A DNA stretch of 64,000 bases from an uncultured Bacteroides sp. (GTDB taxonomy: Bacteria > Bacteroidota > Bacteroidia > Bacteroidales > Bacteroidaceae). Below, piece by piece: positions 61,622 through 64,000 of this stretch (within the stretch, counting starts at the first letter, position 1; every line of letters starts with the position of its first letter). Both the position numbers and the translations under genes were made by a program. Under the pieces are notes generated by a model. It was not told the DNA's origin. It saw only the letters and a program-made list of their open reading frames with translations, and did no database searches. The stretch lies in NCBI GenBank assembly GCA_934716785.1, contig CAKUYM010000001.1:1-64000 (forward strand), read 5' to 3'.

Positions 61622-62830
61622 ATGAAAAACAGAAGTATTATTTTCGGTTTATGCGTTTGTTGCTTATTGACCGTTTTTGCTTTCACTGACAACAGCAAAG
61701 CAACAAAAGATCCGCTGGCCCTCTCGCCTGTCGTAGCCAAAAGCGTCACAACACCTACAGGTACATTGATTTCCTGCAATCTAAGAAGTCTGAAAGACAC
61801 GGTAGACATTCCCCTCAGCTACCTGACGGAAGAACTTCAAATAGTACAGTTAGACAACCGAGATGAGGCGTTGGTGGGAGGCTGGATACGCACCACCATT
61901 AGTGACAACTACATCTTGGTGAGTAACAACAAACAGACTCCCTACAAACTTTTCACTCGCAACGGCAAATATATCACCAACATCGGAGCCTACGGACAAG
62001 GGCCGAACGAATATGGCAATACGTATGCCGAGCAACTGGACGAAGCCCACAACCGTATCTACATCCTACCCTGGCAGAGTGACAAACTGCTTGTATTCGA
62101 TTTGAAGGGAAATCCACAAGCCCCCATCCCGTTATGCCTGCGTGTTCCTAAAGGGCAATTCAGAGTCGATGCGGAGAAATCGGAAGTCACAGTGACAGTA
62201 CTGCCATTCCAAGGCTGGCCGGCAGTAGTGTGGACACAGGATTTTAACGGCAAACGCAAAAACTTTGTCGCTCCTGCCCATCTGACCGTTCCACGAGACT
62301 TCAGCAACGAAGTATTCATGGGCAACAATACCTCCGATTACGGCGTCATGCTAATGGTTATCATGCCCACCCCGCGAATAGACAGCCTATACCACTACAA
62401 CAATGCCCAAAATCGTCTGGAAGCCCGTTTCACCGCCGAATATCCCAACAACGACAAAATTCCATGGCATGGCTATTCCGAATATCCGCGCCATTTTATA
62501 GGTGACGTGGCTTTCCCGGTACAAACGTCCCAAAACACATGGGGAAGTACTAAACCTGCCCAATATATTGTAGACAAGAAGACACTGCACGGCAGCTATT
62601 TCCACCTGTACAATGACTTTTTAGGAACAAAGAAGATGCAGATAGGACCGTCTTTCGGCAATGGATACTACATAGCCAATATGGAACCGTCACAATTAAA
62701 AAAAACCTTAGAGAAAGAACTGACAAGAAAAGACCTTCCGGATGCAGCACGAAAACGTGCGCAAGCATTAGTGAAATCATTAAACGAAGATGACAACAAT
62801 GTTGTTCTCTTCGCTAAAATGAAGAAATGA
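61622..62830 (+). CDS. Exported 6-bladed beta-propeller protein
   Basis: The 402-aa product has an N-terminal signal (IIFGLCVCCLLTVFAFT). A propeller-type body follows with the features of Bacteroides 6-bladed beta-propeller (BF3164/DUF4934-type) proteins: VDIPLSYLTEELQIVQLDN, NYILVSNNKQTPYKLFTRNGKYITNIGAYGQGPNEYG, and RIYILPWQSDKLLVFDLKGN. A C-terminal extension (about 365-402) is helical. The phrase IGxxGxGPxEY is the family's most stable motif. Such proteins are periplasmic or surface exposed, function unknown. It follows the TPR/HTH regulator gene, a recurrent pairing that suggests regulation by it. Confidence 0.83.
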   Translation: MKNRSIIFGLCVCCLLTVFAFTDNSKATKDPLALSPVVAKSVTTPTGTLISCNLRSLKDTVDIPLSYLTEELQIVQLDNRDEALVGGWIRTTISDNYILVSNNKQTPYKLFTRNGKYITNIGAYGQGPNEYGNTYAEQLDEAHNRIYILPWQSDKLLVFDLKGNPQAPIPLCLRVPKGQFRVDAEKSEVTVTVLPFQGWPAVVWTQDFNGKRKNFVAPAHLTVPRDFSNEVFMGNNTSDYGVMLMVIMPTPRIDSLYHYNNAQNRLEARFTAEYPNNDKIPWHGYSEYPRHFIGDVAFPVQTSQNTWGSTKPAQYIVDKKTLHGSYFHLYNDFLGTKKMQIGPSFGNGYYIANMEPSQLKKTLEKELTRKDLPDAARKRAQALVKSLNEDDNNVVLFAKMKK

Positions 62831-62900
62831 GTCCATTTTAAAAAGTAAGCTTTTCTGTTCGATATATCTTGCTCTTTCCCGAAATCCTGTTAGTGCCGTT

Positions 62901-64000
62901 TCACAAATTGGTTCTTCTACCAGTTTCGGGAAAGTGTTCTCTCAACAATTTTGAAATCTTATCTGTCAGTCTTTCTATCTCCTGCCGTTTGGGCATATCG
63001 TCTCTCGCAAGTGTCATTTGTATATTGTAAACAGGTGTATCATTGATTGTCACATCATGAGAATAACTGAGCGATTTCTTCCGGCACCACTTAAACTCAA
63101 ATTGTACCAAGGTGTCGCATACCATCTTTCCAGCATCGTTTGCGATAGAGTCGGTAGGTATGTAGGGGGCATTGCCGTAATCATAAACGACAGAGCCGTT
63201 CTTGAGAGCCTTAACATGCGCAATGACTTTAGGGGTTGGCAGATATGTTAATTTCACTTCCATTCGGTCAGTATATTGATAGTCATATGCCGTAAGATGA
63301 TTTTCTACAACTTGGCAAAGGCTGTCTTGCAGTTGATGGTCGATGTCGTTATCCACTCTGTATTTATTATTACAAATGTCATAGAGGGTATAATACCCAT
63401 TTCGCCTCAATTCCAGCTCGCCAAACCAATGCCTTGGCGTGTGATAGGCAAACGAATCGTATACCGGCTCAACCAACAATCCGTATCGCCCACGTAATCC
63501 AATTTTTCCTTTTTCTTTGTCCGCAACGTAAAAGATACCAGGATAACAGTCATCAAGAGTATAATAAGCAGTTCTTCCTACGTTGAAGCAGATGTATTGA
63601 TTGTTGCCTATGGCTAAGCTGGGTAGCAATATACCTAAATAAAGGGTTGATACACCTGCAAGCAGCAATTTCTTTTTACTCCGATAGAAATCGCTGCAAA
63701 CATATGCGACAAGGCAAAGACTGATGCCAAGCATCATCATGCGTAATAGTCCGGTATGGCTTTGCGAAAAAAAGAATATCATCATGGCTATAGCCAATAT
63801 CCATGACCTACCATTCATCACATCATAATGCCTGTTTAGTAGATATAGACTGAGTATCGGGGCTACGATACAAGCAAACAGACACAGCCTCGCATCCATG
63901 ACAAGCCCGACATACAAAGTGCCGATTGTTATTAATAACAGGAGACAGAATGTCTTTGCTCTTTTGTCTGTCCAAAGCAACTTGCCCCATGCCTCCTGCC
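62901..64000 (-). CDS. Membrane protein with WG-repeat-like soluble part (partial at 5' end)
   Basis: The open frame continues to the right edge without an ATG in frame, so the true start is outside the window or at a non-ATG codon (TTG at 63980). The N-terminal part has four or five membrane spans (AKTFCLLLLITIGTLYVGLV, LCLFACIVAPILSLYLL, WILAIAMMIFFF, MMMLGISLCLVAYVC, LLLAGVSTLYLGILLPSLAI). The C-terminal soluble half (about 165-359) contains KGKIGLRGRYGLLVEPVYDSF, close to the WG-repeat pattern, then a strand-rich part. No enzyme motif is visible. Function unknown; it is convergent with the propeller gene. Confidence 0.7.
   Translation of the reverse strand, partial: QEAWGKLLWTDKRAKTFCLLLLITIGTLYVGLVMDARLCLFACIVAPILSLYLLNRHYDVMNGRSWILAIAMMIFFFSQSHTGLLRMMMLGISLCLVAYVCSDFYRSKKKLLLAGVSTLYLGILLPSLAIGNNQYICFNVGRTAYYTLDDCYPGIFYVADKEKGKIGLRGRYGLLVEPVYDSFAYHTPRHWFGELELRRNGYYTLYDICNNKYRVDNDIDHQLQDSLCQVVENHLTAYDYQYTDRMEVKLTYLPTPKVIAHVKALKNGSVVYDYGNAPYIPTDSIANDAGKMVCDTLVQFEFKWCRKKSLSYSHDVTINDTPVYNIQMTLARDDMPKRQEIERLTDKISKLLREHFPETGRRTNL

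Overview
The window comes from a Bacteroides-type genome (phylum Bacteroidota). The evidence is a SusC/SusD pair with a one-protein hybrid two-component regulator, many TAnnTTTG -7 promoter boxes, few purine-rich ribosome-binding sites, a rimP-nusA-infB operon with a very long IF-2 N-terminus, a viroplasmin-RNase H fusion, a SecDF fusion and fused KorA. The species cannot be fixed from sequence reading alone.

Layout. 1-3.5 kb: rimP-nusA-infB operon on the minus strand (infB runs off the left edge). 3.5-6.8 kb: a small membrane protein, a DUF45-type metalloprotease, a GIN-domain surface protein with a repeated GSGD motif, and an ECF sigma factor with its probable anti-sigma partner. 6.8-10.9 kb: speA-argB, aroK and RNase HI. 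10.9-15 kb: a tight minus-strand operon of an MsbA-type ABC exporter, a polysaccharide deacetylase, a polyprenyl-phosphate-type glycosyltransferase and a GtrA protein, which looks like a lipid-linked sugar/LPS-modification set. 15.1-16.9 kb: a collapsed ATPase pseudogene and an intact AAA ATPase.

17.1-32.6 kb: a polysaccharide utilisation locus (PUL): SusC-like, SusD-like, a surface glycan-binding lipoprotein, a hybrid two-component sensor/regulator, a GH29 fucosidase, a GH105 unsaturated uronyl hydrolase and a GH2 enzyme. SusC/D and the lipoprotein should bind and import a glycan, the three periplasmic enzymes trim it, and the regulator senses a breakdown product. The PUL lies between two direct copies of a 76-bp sequence that is the 3' end of the next gene, a VirE/BT4734-type primase-helicase-like gene (32.6-34.7 kb). 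That gene is divergent from an HU-like gene (35.3-35.9 kb). The region between them is full of short direct and inverted repeats, and a perfect 20-bp inverted repeat brackets the HU-like gene. This 16.8-36.1 kb stretch is the accessory, possibly mobile, part of the window.

36-64 kb is mostly core: topA, argS, a 90-aa HU protein, two overlapping rhomboid proteases with an endonuclease/exonuclease/phosphatase-fold protein, an M3 peptidase, secDF, tRNA-Arg(CCT), korAB, a five-gene operon aroQ-pyk-O-methyltransferase-rbfA-LolC/E-like permease, xerD, a very well codon-adapted TPR lipoprotein, a membrane-anchored TPR/HTH regulator, a beta-propeller protein and a membrane protein cut by the right edge. 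All function statements rest on motifs read by eye; no database search was run.
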